This document shows, piece after piece, positions 23,915 through 32,098 of a DNA stretch of 54,033 nucleotides. Source of the DNA: Planctomycetota bacterium (lineage in GTDB: Bacteria; Planctomycetota; UBA8742; UBA2392); assembly GCA_020849795.1 (NCBI GenBank), contig JADZFR010000024.1, positions 1 to 54,033 on the forward strand. The letters are read 5' to 3'. A program made the translations under genes and the position numbers. Within the stretch, counting starts at the first letter, position 1, and every line of letters begins with the position of its first letter. Under the pieces are notes generated by a model, which did not search any database, was not told the DNA's origin, and worked only from the letters and a program-made list of their open reading frames with translations.

Positions 23915-25012
23915 ATGACCGAGACCTTCGAAGCTGCAAGCACGGTCCCCACGAAGTTCTGGCACGCCCTGCCCGACGGGCGCGCCCAGTGCGACGTGTG
24001 CCCCCGCGAATGCAAACTGGCGGCAGGCCAGCGCGGTTTCTGTTTCGTGCGCGCCAACCAGGACGGCAAGATCGTGCTGACCACCTGGGGCCGCAGCTCA
24101 GGCTTCTGCATCGACCCCGTCGAAAAGAAACCGCTCAATCACTTTCTGCCGGGCACGCCAATCCTGAGCTTCGGCACCGCCGGCTGCAACCTGGGTTGCC
24201 GCTTTTGCCAGAACTGGGACATCAGCAAAAGCCGCGAGCTGGACACGCTGATGGACCAGGCCACGCCCGACGTGATCGCGAAAGCCGCCGCCGAGCTGGG
24301 CTGCCGCAGTGTGGCATTCACGTACAACGACCCGGTGATCTTTCACGAGTACGCAATCGACGTCGCCAGGGCCTGCCACGAGCGCGACATCAAGACCGTG
24401 GCCGTGACCGCCGGCTACCAGAGTGCCGAGGCACGCCGCGAGTTTTACCAGTACATGGACGCTGCCAACGTTGACCTCAAGGGCTTCACCGACGACTTCT
24501 ATCAGCGCATCTGCATCGGCCACCTTGAGCCGGTGCTGGACACGCTCAAGTACCTGAAACATGAAACCGACGTCTGGTTTGAGATCACAACACTGCTGAT
24601 CCCCGGCAAGAACGACGGCGACACCGAACTCAACCGCCTGTCCGAGTGGATTGCCAGGGAGTTAGGCCCGGATGTGCCGCTGCACTTTTCGGCGTTTCAT
24701 CCCGACTTCAAGATGATGGACTTGCCGCCGACGCCCGCCGGCACGCTGACCCGCGCGCGCGGCATCGCGCTCAAGCACGGGCTGCGATACGTCTACACCG
24801 GCAATGTCCACGACCGCGATGGCGACCGAACCAGTTGCCACAAGTGCGGAGAAACGCTGATCGAGCGCGACTGGTACCAGTTGCTCAAATGGAACCTGAA
24901 AGACGGCAAGTGCCCCAGGTGCGGCACCGCCTGCGCCGGCGTGTTCGAAAACCAGCCCGGAAACTGGGGCGCGAAGCGCCAACCCGTCCGCCTGCGCGAT
25001 TACTCGGCGTAG
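23915..25012 (+). CDS. amrS: AmrS-type radical SAM protein (AmmeMemoRadiSam family)
   Basis: A 365-residue radical SAM enzyme related to pyruvate formate-lyase activases. The 4Fe-4S motif is C91-NLG-C95-RF-C98 followed by QNWDISK. It is preceded by the N-terminal Cys cluster CDVCPRECKL and GFCFVRAN, followed by AFTYNDPVIFHEYAID, VTAGYQSAEARREF and DLKGFTDDFY, and ends with a C-terminal zinc ribbon (CHKCGETLIERDW and CPRCG). This architecture is that of the radical SAM member of the AmmeMemoRadiSam system, whose partners MEMO1 and AMMECR1 are absent from this window. Substrate unknown. A TATAAT lies at 23903-23908, only seven bases before the ATG, and no ribosome binding site is seen, so a leaderless or very short-leader start is possible. 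Confidence 0.85.
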   Translation: MTETFEAASTVPTKFWHALPDGRAQCDVCPRECKLAAGQRGFCFVRANQDGKIVLTTWGRSSGFCIDPVEKKPLNHFLPGTPILSFGTAGCNLGCRFCQNWDISKSRELDTLMDQATPDVIAKAAAELGCRSVAFTYNDPVIFHEYAIDVARACHERDIKTVAVTAGYQSAEARREFYQYMDAANVDLKGFTDDFYQRICIGHLEPVLDTLKYLKHETDVWFEITTLLIPGKNDGDTELNRLSEWIARELGPDVPLHFSAFHPDFKMMDLPPTPAGTLTRARGIALKHGLRYVYTGNVHDRDGDRTSCHKCGETLIERDWYQLLKWNLKDGKCPRCGTACAGVFENQPGNWGAKRQPVRLRDYSA

Positions 25013-25025
25013 CGGCTCGGCGCCA

Positions 25026-25355
25026 CTACTCCAGCGCCTTCAGCGCTTTGTCCACGGCTTCGCGCGTGTCCGCGGGCAAGTCCGTGCGGGCAGCCAACGG
25101 CTGCAGCGCTTCGCGGGCCGCGGTCATCTGGTTGGCAAAGCGCAGGTTTTCCTGCATCAGGCCGTCGTTCAGTTTCACGCTGATGGCGTCCTGGTTGCCG
25201 GCTGCGCTGTTGGCGGCTTTGATGCCCGCTTCGTAGGCGGCCTTCTGTGATTCTTTGAGCTGGCTGCCGCTCCAGACCAGCACGCCCACGCACGCCATAG
25301 TGCCCAGCGCGATCCCGCACAGCAGGCCAAGACCGATGCCCTGTTTGTTGGTCAT
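25026..25355 (-). CDS. Small membrane-anchored helical protein
   Basis: A 109-residue protein with one N-terminal membrane helix (about 7-30, Gly/Ala/Val-rich) and an extracytoplasmic helical part (QLKESQKAAYEAG... KALKALE) without Cys. Its ATG overlaps the stop of the large repeat protein upstream (ATGA at 25355-25352), so the two are translated together, and a physical partnership is plausible. No family is recognised. The gene ends 13 bases from the convergent amrS stop with no clear terminator between. Confidence 0.6.
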   Translation of the reverse strand: MTNKQGIGLGLLCGIALGTMACVGVLVWSGSQLKESQKAAYEAGIKAANSAAGNQDAISVKLNDGLMQENLRFANQMTAAREALQPLAARTDLPADTREAVDKALKALE

Positions 25356-28300
25356 TCACTCCCCGCGCGCTCTGCCACTTCGATCAGCACTTCCACCCCG
25401 GTCGGCGCCGATGTCCCCACCGTGAACTGCGCCGTCGCCCGCTTGCAGCCGCGGTGCGTCACCACCACCGTGTAAGTGCCCGGTACAATGTCATGCAGGT
25501 CCGTGTAGCCGGTGTAGCGACCGCCGCCGAAGTACAAGCCGCTCAGGCGCCCCTGTTCATCCAGCAGGTAGCACAGCGGCCCGCCGCTGATCACCGGCCC
25601 GCCGTCGGCCCGGCGCCAGCTGACGCGAAACGTCAGGCCCGAAGTTGCCACCTGGATGTGCGCCTCAACAGGCGAGCTGTCGCTGGGGATGGCCACGCTC
25701 TCGCTGAACGCCGTGCCGGTGGTTGCTTCGTCGCTGTAACCGCCTACGCGGGCAATCATGGTCGCGCCATTCTCCAGGCGCTCGGCGGTGTACCAGCCGT
25801 CGTCGTCGGTGACGACATAGGCCGCCAGCAGCGCGCGCTCAAACTGGGCAGTCAGGTTGGTGACGGCCACGCGCGCACGCTTGACCGGCGCGCCGTTCGG
25901 GTACGTGACGCGGCCGCGCATCACGCCCGTAATCTGAGGCAGGTTGACGTTGATGTCGTTCCAGCCGGCGCTTGCAACGTTGACGTGCACGGCGAACTGG
26001 GCGGCTGTATCGCCCTGCGATTTCAGCGCGCAAAAGACCCACTCGCCCGGAAACAGGTTCAGCACTTCGTAGCGGCCGTCCGGGCCGGTGTGGATGGTCG
26101 CGGCCCAATACACGTTGTCGCGCCGGTAGACGTAGATGCCGGCGTTGGCATGCGGCGAGCCGTCACTGCGCAGCAGCTTGCCTCGCAGGTGGCTCAGGGG
26201 GCCGATCTCGAGGTCCAGTGTCGCGCCTTCATCCGTGAGTTCCACCATGCGCGGCGCATAGCCGAATTCGGGCAAGCCGATGTAGTACGTGCCCACGGGC
26301 AGGCTCTCGGTCTGGTAGCGCCCGTCAGTATCCGTCTGCAGGGTAACGACCAGCTTGGTGGTGTCGGAGACTTCGACGATCGAAGCCGCCGGAATCGGCG
26401 AGCCGGCACTGGTACACACGCCGCTGATCGTGCTGCCGCGCACCATGATGATCTCTTGCGGCGGCGCGTTGGTGACGTTTTCGCTGACGTCGGCATTGAG
26501 CCTGGTCGTGACCTTGGCGTAGCCGATCTTCTCAAACACCGCGTCTACCTTCATCGCCGAAAGCTGCGTGAAGTGCAGCAGACCGTCGGCACCCGTGACC
26601 GCCACCTGGCCGTAGGCGGTAAGCGTGCATTTGACGCCTTCCAGCGGTTGCTGCGTTTCGCCATCCTTGACCAGCACGCGCGCCTCAAAGTTGGCTTTGC
26701 CCAGTTCAATGTTGCGCTCGATTTCGTACTCGCCGGGGGTGGGCGTCAGCTTGATCGCCGTGCCCAGGTACGCCGGGTGCAACACGCGGATGATGAACTC
26801 TTCGGTGCCCAGGCCCTCGATGCGGTACTTGCCGTCGTCGCCGGTAGTGACCTTGCCGGCGCCCACGCTGACGTCGGCGCCCTTGATCAACTTCTCGGGC
26901 GCGCCCGCTTCGCGCACCACGCCGTACACCGCATAGCCGCTGTCCATGTACAGTACGCCCAGGTCAACTTCGCTGCCGGCTTGCGGGACATAGTCGGCGC
27001 GGACCTCTGCCTTGCCGATCGCGCTGACACGCAGCTGCGTGCCGGCGACTTCGACTTCGCACCAGAAGTTGCCCTCACTGTTGGGGCCGACGCTCTGGGT
27101 GACCTTGACGGCTTTGCCGGCGTCGTTGACGGCCTTGAAGGTTGCGGTGGTGACGGGCAAGCCATCCTTGGTCAGCAGGCGGCCGCGCAGCACCACGTTG
27201 CCCGAGGGCTTGAGCGTGAAGTTCACGCCCTCTGCGCCGCTGCGAACCAGCGATTTCGTCTGTGACATGAAGCCGGCTGCGACCACGGCGATCGTGTTGT
27301 GCTGGCTCTCGGGCTGGCACTTGACCGCGTAGAAACCGGCCTCGTCGGTGAAGGTCTCGGTATGGAAGTGCTGGTTGGGCTCGGCGTGGAAGTCGCAGGC
27401 CACGCGCGCGTTGGCAATGGCTTCGCCGCTTTCGCTGCGCACGCTGCCGCTGATGGCGGCGCCGGGCGTGAGTTCCACGGCAAGCTCGGTCGGCGGGATC
27501 ACGTTGTTGAAAATGCGCGGTGTGTAGCCGTCGCGCGTCACCTGCACGCGAAAGCCCACGGGCATCAGGTTCTTGAACTCGAACCAGCCGTCGGTCCCCG
27601 TGGTCACGCTGCCGTTGGTCATGTAGCTCCAGCCGCTGGCGGACTGCAACAGCACGCTGGCGCCGGCGATGGGTGTGTTGTCGGTGGCGCGCACCACGCC
27701 GCGAATCGTGCTGTCGCGCGGCAGCACCAGCGGTGAGGGCAGTTTCGTGTGGCCCGCTGCAAGGCGCGTCGTCACGGGCTTGCTGGCGTTGCCGCGGCCG
27801 TCGCTGGCGACGACGTGCAGCGTGACCTGCGACGGCAGGTCGCCGAACTGGAACGCGCCCTCGTCGTTGGAGACTACGCTGACGGGCTTGCCGTCCGCCG
27901 CCTGCGCCATGACGTTGGCGCCGGGGAAGGGGTTGCCGTTGTCGTCCTGGACCGTGCCGCTAAGCGAGGCGGGTTTGGCGGGCTCTTCGTTCGCGGGTTC
28001 TTCTTTCGCCGGGCCGGCCTTGCCGGGGTTCGTGGCGCCCGGCGCCGGCTGGCCGCCTTCACCTGTTTCCCCCGCCCTGCCGGACGGGGCTGTGATGGCA
28101 TTGCCGTGCTCATCCAGGTAGATGCGTTTGCCGTCAGGGCCGATTACGTAGCGGCGACCCTGGCTGTCACGATAAATGCGCTTGCCGTCGGGGCCGATTT
28201 CGTAGGGGCCCTCTGCGTCGCGGTAGATGCGCTTGCCGTCGGCGTCGATTTCGTACTGGCCGTGTTCGTCGATGCCGGTGAACCCGGGCTGGCCCGGTTC

Positions 28301-28450
28301 CGGCAACTGCGTGCGGGCGCTGTCATGGGTGCGCCCGGCTGCCTCGGCGCCGAACAGCCCCAGCGACGGCCCGACAAGAAACACAGCCGCGCAAACGAAC
28401 AGCAACACGGCAACGCCGCCAAGTGAGATCAAGAGCGTTCTCTGGCTCAT
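25352..28450 (-). CDS. Large membrane-anchored carboxypeptidase-regulatory-like repeat protein
   Basis: A 1,032-residue protein with an N-terminal membrane helix (about 7-35). Next come a repeat zone of Tyr-rich 12-16-residue units (YEIGPDGKRIYRD and variants, about residues 65-115) and a Pro/Glu/Ala linker. The rest is about nine immunoglobulin-like carboxypeptidase-D-regulatory domains, with signatures such as SLSGTVQDDNGNPFPGANV, TIRGVVRATDNTPIAGASV, AISGSVRSESGEAIANARV, VLRGRLLTKDGLPV, and HLRGKLLRSDGSPHANA. These domains bind surfaces or proteins and have no catalytic residues. It should lie on the outer face of the cytoplasmic membrane. The ATGA overlap joins it to the small helical protein. 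No other enzyme domain is visible. Confidence 0.8.
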   Translation of the reverse strand: MSQRTLLISLGGVAVLLFVCAAVFLVGPSLGLFGAEAAGRTHDSARTQLPEPGQPGFTGIDEHGQYEIDADGKRIYRDAEGPYEIGPDGKRIYRDSQGRRYVIGPDGKRIYLDEHGNAITAPSGRAGETGEGGQPAPGATNPGKAGPAKEEPANEEPAKPASLSGTVQDDNGNPFPGANVMAQAADGKPVSVVSNDEGAFQFGDLPSQVTLHVVASDGRGNASKPVTTRLAAGHTKLPSPLVLPRDSTIRGVVRATDNTPIAGASVLLQSASGWSYMTNGSVTTGTDGWFEFKNLMPVGFRVQVTRDGYTPRIFNNVIPPTELAVELTPGAAISGSVRSESGEAIANARVACDFHAEPNQHFHTETFTDEAGFYAVKCQPESQHNTIAVVAAGFMSQTKSLVRSGAEGVNFTLKPSGNVVLRGRLLTKDGLPVTTATFKAVNDAGKAVKVTQSVGPNSEGNFWCEVEVAGTQLRVSAIGKAEVRADYVPQAGSEVDLGVLYMDSGYAVYGVVREAGAPEKLIKGADVSVGAGKVTTGDDGKYRIEGLGTEEFIIRVLHPAYLGTAIKLTPTPGEYEIERNIELGKANFEARVLVKDGETQQPLEGVKCTLTAYGQVAVTGADGLLHFTQLSAMKVDAVFEKIGYAKVTTRLNADVSENVTNAPPQEIIMVRGSTISGVCTSAGSPIPAASIVEVSDTTKLVVTLQTDTDGRYQTESLPVGTYYIGLPEFGYAPRMVELTDEGATLDLEIGPLSHLRGKLLRSDGSPHANAGIYVYRRDNVYWAATIHTGPDGRYEVLNLFPGEWVFCALKSQGDTAAQFAVHVNVASAGWNDINVNLPQITGVMRGRVTYPNGAPVKRARVAVTNLTAQFERALLAAYVVTDDDGWYTAERLENGATMIARVGGYSDEATTGTAFSESVAIPSDSSPVEAHIQVATSGLTFRVSWRRADGGPVISGGPLCYLLDEQGRLSGLYFGGGRYTGYTDLHDIVPGTYTVVVTHRGCKRATAQFTVGTSAPTGVEVLIEVAERAGSE
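28105..28260 (-). repeat. Short tandem repeats encoding YxIGPDGKRIYRD units
   Basis: Four related units of roughly 36-48 bases lie in the gene of the regulatory-like repeat protein, each with a GGGCCGATTTCGTA- or GCGCTTGCCGTC-like core on the plus strand. Units 2 and 3 are the most alike. They encode a Tyr/Gly/Lys-rich beta-turn array just outside the membrane. Confidence 0.65.
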
Positions 28451-28646
28451 GGCAAAGTCTCGATTTTCGATTGGCGTCGGCTCAGTCCGGATAGCAGGTT
28501 AACCACCAAATGCAAGAATGCCCGCAAAAACAGGGGACCGCATGAGTTCACACCAAGGCGCAACCATGCAGGAAATTGCCAACGGCTTGATCCACGCAGG
28601 GCCACCAACGAACGCAAAGACCTGTTTCGCGACTGGGCGTGTTGGC

Positions 28647-30923
28647 ATGAGATGGTTGCTTGCCGTGGCCCTGTGCGCGGCAATGGCCGTGTCTGCCATT
28701 GCGCAAGACGACAAGCCGCCGCGCAAGTTCACGTTCGGGTTAATGGGCGTGGCGATGCGGGCCGACCTGACGGTGTACCAGGGCGGCGCCCGCGATGCCG
28801 ACGGCAATGTCGTGATCAAAGAGCATGACCGGCTGCAGAAGTGGAACGGCAAAGATCTCAAGTCGCTGGATGACTTCTGCCGCGCGCTCTATGCGACCAA
28901 GCCGGGCGAGCTTGTTGAAGTAGAAATCTCGTCGCCGGGCGACGGCGAAAAGCGGCTGGTATCGACGGTGAAGATCAAGCTGGGCGACCCCAAAGCCGCG
29001 TACAAAGAGCTGTACACGCGTATCGACAAGCGCAAGCGCACGCATGACTGGCGCAAACAGCCGCTGGTCACCACCGGGGGCCCGCTGCGCGAAAAGCTGC
29101 AACCAATGTTGAAAGAGCACAAGCTGGAACAGCCATGGGACAACCTGATCGCCGCGCACCAGCGCGAACTTGACCTGTGGGACAGCTACGAGAATCTCAG
29201 CTCAACCGACCTGCTGCTGGGCGACCCGCTGGCGGCGCACCAGTGGATCTTCAGCCTCGGGCGCGACTTTGACCAGGCGGGCAAACAGCGCGACCCGGAA
29301 TCCAGCCTGCGGCGCTGCCTGCTGCACCTGCTGGACAAGGACTCGGCCCCCGCCGAGCGCTGGGCGGATCCCCGGCTGCCGGAACAACCAGCGAACAAAG
29401 AGGACGGCTTGAAGTGGTGGCGGGAAGTCGCAGAGTTCGTGCTGCGCTACGCGGTGCCCTGGAAGATCGACCCGGCAACCCCGGCCGATGATTGGGCAAA
29501 GACGATCGAGCTGGTGCGTGAGTTCGAGTTTGCCTGGCGGGGCACCGAGGGCTTTGAGAAGTCGGCCCAGACTGTGGATCATATCCGCGCACAAGAGCTG
29601 GATGTCGCGGGCGTGCTTGTCGCGCTGCCGTGGATGCTTTCGACCTGCCAGCGCATGGCCCAGGGCTTTTGGGATTCGCACCAGCGCAAGGAAGTCCCGG
29701 CCGCGCCGGCCGACCTGGACCTGGCCGCGTTCGTGAAGGGCGAGGCGGTCTGTTTTGAGTCTGGCTTCGGCCTGGTCGCAATCGGCGGCACGGGCCCCAA
29801 CGTGTGGACCGGCGGGACGGGCGCCCCGGCGCTGATCTTCGAGCTGGGCGGCAATGACGAATACATCGACTGCGCGACGACAACCGGCGGCACGCGGCAG
29901 GTCAGCATTGTGATCGACCTGGGCGGCAACGATCACTACCGCAGCACGGGCAAATGGGGCGTCGCTTGCGGCATGCTGGGTACCGCCATCATCGACGACC
30001 GCGAGGGCAACGACACCTACGAATGCGGCGACTGGGGCATTGGCGCAGCCTTTGGCGGCGTCGGGCTGCTGATCGACGGCAAGGGCAATGACCGCTATCT
30101 CGGCGGCACCAACAGCATCGGATGTGCGGCCTATGGCGTGGGCGGCGTGGCGGACCTTGAGGGCAACGACATCTACGACAGCCACGCCATGAGCGTTGGC
30201 GTCGGCCAGCCGGGGGGCGTCGGGTTTGTGTTCGATCACTCGGGCGATGACCGCTACCGGTGTACGGGCGAGACTCCCAGTTCCTACGGCACCAAGGGCG
30301 AATGGTTCGGCGGCGGCATCGGCTGCGGCTTTGGCTGGCGCACGCTGGCCTGCGGGGGCGTCGGGCTGGTCGTCGATGCCTCAGGCAACGACATCTATGA
30401 CGCCGGCGAATTCGGCCTGGCTTGCGGCTACTTCATGGCCGTGGGCGCCGTGCGCGACATGGAGGGCGACGACATCTACCACTCCAGCCGCTACGGCCTT
30501 GCCGCGGCAGCCCACGCCGCGGTCGGCGTGTTCATGGACGACAAGGGCAACGACGTCTACGAGGGCAAGACGGCCGCCAGCATCGGCGGCGTGTGGGATA
30601 TCGCCACGGGCTATTTCTACGATGGCGCGGGCAACGACGTGTACCGCTGCGACGGGTTGGGGCTGGGTGCCGCGGCGCAGAACGCGTTTGGCATTTTCTG
30701 GGATGCCGGCGGCGACGACGTGTACCGCAGCGGCAGCGGCGATTTTCAGCACGGCGCGCGCACGATTGGCGAGGTCGGCGGTTTCGAGTACGCGGGCGGG
30801 CGCCTGGCGCGCAACTTCGGCGTCTTCATCGACGGCGGCGGCACAGACAGTTACCCCCGCGACAACCGCAAGAACGGGTCAACTATCGTTGAAAACGAGT
30901 ACGCGGTTTTTTGGGACGAGTAG
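28647..30923 (+). CDS. Exported protein with PDZ-like domain and GND-Y repeats
   Basis: A 758-residue exported protein: signal peptide MRWLLAVALCAAMAVSAIA-Q. A PDZ-like domain follows (about residues 45-115, with a LQKWNGKDLKSLDDF ligand-groove-like strand), then a helical middle part. From about residue 390 to the end there are around 14 repeats of the form GGNDxY or GNDxY, each 25-40 residues, alternating with GVGLLIDxxGNDRY or VGAVRDMEGDDIYH. The turns resemble calcium-binding RTX nonapeptides but are not the canonical GGxGxDxUx. A parallel beta-helix is likely. No strong ribosome binding site precedes the chosen ATG; in-frame ATGs at 28542 and 28566 would hide the signal peptide. It ends at a bidirectional hairpin. 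Function unknown. Confidence 0.75.
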   Translation: MRWLLAVALCAAMAVSAIAQDDKPPRKFTFGLMGVAMRADLTVYQGGARDADGNVVIKEHDRLQKWNGKDLKSLDDFCRALYATKPGELVEVEISSPGDGEKRLVSTVKIKLGDPKAAYKELYTRIDKRKRTHDWRKQPLVTTGGPLREKLQPMLKEHKLEQPWDNLIAAHQRELDLWDSYENLSSTDLLLGDPLAAHQWIFSLGRDFDQAGKQRDPESSLRRCLLHLLDKDSAPAERWADPRLPEQPANKEDGLKWWREVAEFVLRYAVPWKIDPATPADDWAKTIELVREFEFAWRGTEGFEKSAQTVDHIRAQELDVAGVLVALPWMLSTCQRMAQGFWDSHQRKEVPAAPADLDLAAFVKGEAVCFESGFGLVAIGGTGPNVWTGGTGAPALIFELGGNDEYIDCATTTGGTRQVSIVIDLGGNDHYRSTGKWGVACGMLGTAIIDDREGNDTYECGDWGIGAAFGGVGLLIDGKGNDRYLGGTNSIGCAAYGVGGVADLEGNDIYDSHAMSVGVGQPGGVGFVFDHSGDDRYRCTGETPSSYGTKGEWFGGGIGCGFGWRTLACGGVGLVVDASGNDIYDAGEFGLACGYFMAVGAVRDMEGDDIYHSSRYGLAAAAHAAVGVFMDDKGNDVYEGKTAASIGGVWDIATGYFYDGAGNDVYRCDGLGLGAAAQNAFGIFWDAGGDDVYRSGSGDFQHGARTIGEVGGFEYAGGRLARNFGVFIDGGGTDSYPRDNRKNGSTIVENEYAVFWDE

Positions 30924-30931
30924 CTGGACCC

Positions 30932-30969
30932 AGCAGGGTGCCCCGAGCGTAAGCTCGGGGCACCCTGCT
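30932..30969. terminator. Bidirectional hairpin between convergent genes
   Basis: A perfect 17-bp stem (30932-30948 with 30953-30969, AGCAGGGTGCCCCGAGC) with a GTAA loop. The argC stop codon (30970-30968) begins in its right arm. There is no T tract on either strand. The core CCGAGCGTAAGCTCGG resembles dispersed repeat hairpins seen in many high-G+C genomes. Confidence 0.7.
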
Positions 30970-32008
30970 ACACATACCCCGCCGGGTGCATCAGTCCTGT
31001 TGACTCGTCAAGGCCGAGCATCAGGTTCAGGTTCTGGACCGCCTGGCCGCTGCCGCCTTTCACGAGGTTGTCGATCGCGCACATGCCCACCAGCATGTCG
31101 CCCTGCGCCCGGTACGTCAGGTGCGCCATGTTCGTGTTCTGTACCAGCCGCAACTCCGGCGTGCCCTCAACGACATGCACAAACGTTTCGCCCGCATAGG
31201 CCTGCTTCACGATCTCGTTGATCGTGGCCAGGCTCTTGTTGTTGTTCAGCGGGATGAACGCCGTCGTGAAGATCCCGCGCACGAACGGCCCGCTTTGCGG
31301 CACGAACAGCAGGTCAAAGTCGTTGTCCTTGTGCAGCGATTCCAGAAACGGCACGCACTCGACCATGTGCTGGTGCTCAAGCACCTTATAGGCCCGCACG
31401 TTCTGGCCGCGCTCGGGGTGGTGCGTGGTCTGGCTGGGCTTGTTGCCCGCACCGCTGCTGCCGGTGATGCCGCAGATGCTGACATCCCCCACCAGCTCGC
31501 CGTGTTTCGCAAACGGCGCCAGCAGCAGGTTGATGCTGGTCGCAAAACAACCGGGGTTGGACACATACTGCGCCCCGGCAATGCGCTGCCGATGAAACTC
31601 GGTCGCGCCATACACGAACTTGGGCTGGTACTCGCGGGCGGTGTGACGGGCCTTGTAGTACTGCTCCCACTTGTCCAGCGCGGGGCTGCGAAAGTCGCCG
31701 CTCAGGTCCACCAGCTTTGTGTTCGGATATTTGTCGACGGCGGCCTTGATCGTGTCCATGGCGCCGCCGTGGGGCAGGCACATGAAGGCGGCATCGACTT
31801 CGCCCAGCAGCTCGTGCTCATACTGGCGAAACTCGTCGCGCACATAACCCAGCAGGTTCGGAAACTCGTCTACCACCCTGGCGCCGACGCGCGACTCGCT
31901 GGTGACCCACGCGATTTCCAGGTTCGGGTGCGTGCTGCAAATGCGCATCAACTCGGCGCCGATGTAGCCAGTGGCGCCCGCAATGCCGATTTTAAAGCGC
32001 TTAGCCAA
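30968..32008 (-). CDS. argC: N-acetyl-gamma-glutamyl-phosphate reductase
   Basis: A 346-residue NADPH-dependent reductase that converts N-acetyl-glutamyl phosphate to the semialdehyde, the third step of arginine synthesis, in the cytosol. Seen are the nucleotide-binding GIAGATGYIGAEL (residues 8-20), VFMCLPHG-like AFMCLPHGGAM, LVDLSGDFR, YGATEFHR, catalytic Cys154 in SNPGCFATS, GSSGAGNKPSQTTH and HMVECVPFLES. Length is normal. A TTG at 32008 with GGAG eight bases upstream gives the expected N-terminus; the longer GTG start at 32041 has no ribosome binding site. It stands alone: no argJ, argB or argD lies nearby. Confidence 0.93.
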   Translation of the reverse strand: MAKRFKIGIAGATGYIGAELMRICSTHPNLEIAWVTSESRVGARVVDEFPNLLGYVRDEFRQYEHELLGEVDAAFMCLPHGGAMDTIKAAVDKYPNTKLVDLSGDFRSPALDKWEQYYKARHTAREYQPKFVYGATEFHRQRIAGAQYVSNPGCFATSINLLLAPFAKHGELVGDVSICGITGSSGAGNKPSQTTHHPERGQNVRAYKVLEHQHMVECVPFLESLHKDNDFDLLFVPQSGPFVRGIFTTAFIPLNNNKSLATINEIVKQAYAGETFVHVVEGTPELRLVQNTNMAHLTYRAQGDMLVGMCAIDNLVKGGSGQAVQNLNLMLGLDESTGLMHPAGYV

Positions 32009-32098
32009 CGTCGATACTCCTGTTTTCACCGCACAGGCCACCGAGACTGCAAAGGCAGTTCTCTGTGGGCTGTGTGTACTCTGTGGTGAAGTGTATTT

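Noticed and set aside
25454..27265. 603-codon rightward frame opposite the regulatory-like repeat protein
   Set aside because: Antisense shadow; Ala/Arg/His-rich, no domain, start without ribosome binding site.
32041..32098. CTGTGTGTACTCTGTGG-rich stretch as a regulatory element
   Set aside because: It resembles common short dispersed repeats, but with one copy here nothing specific can be supported.
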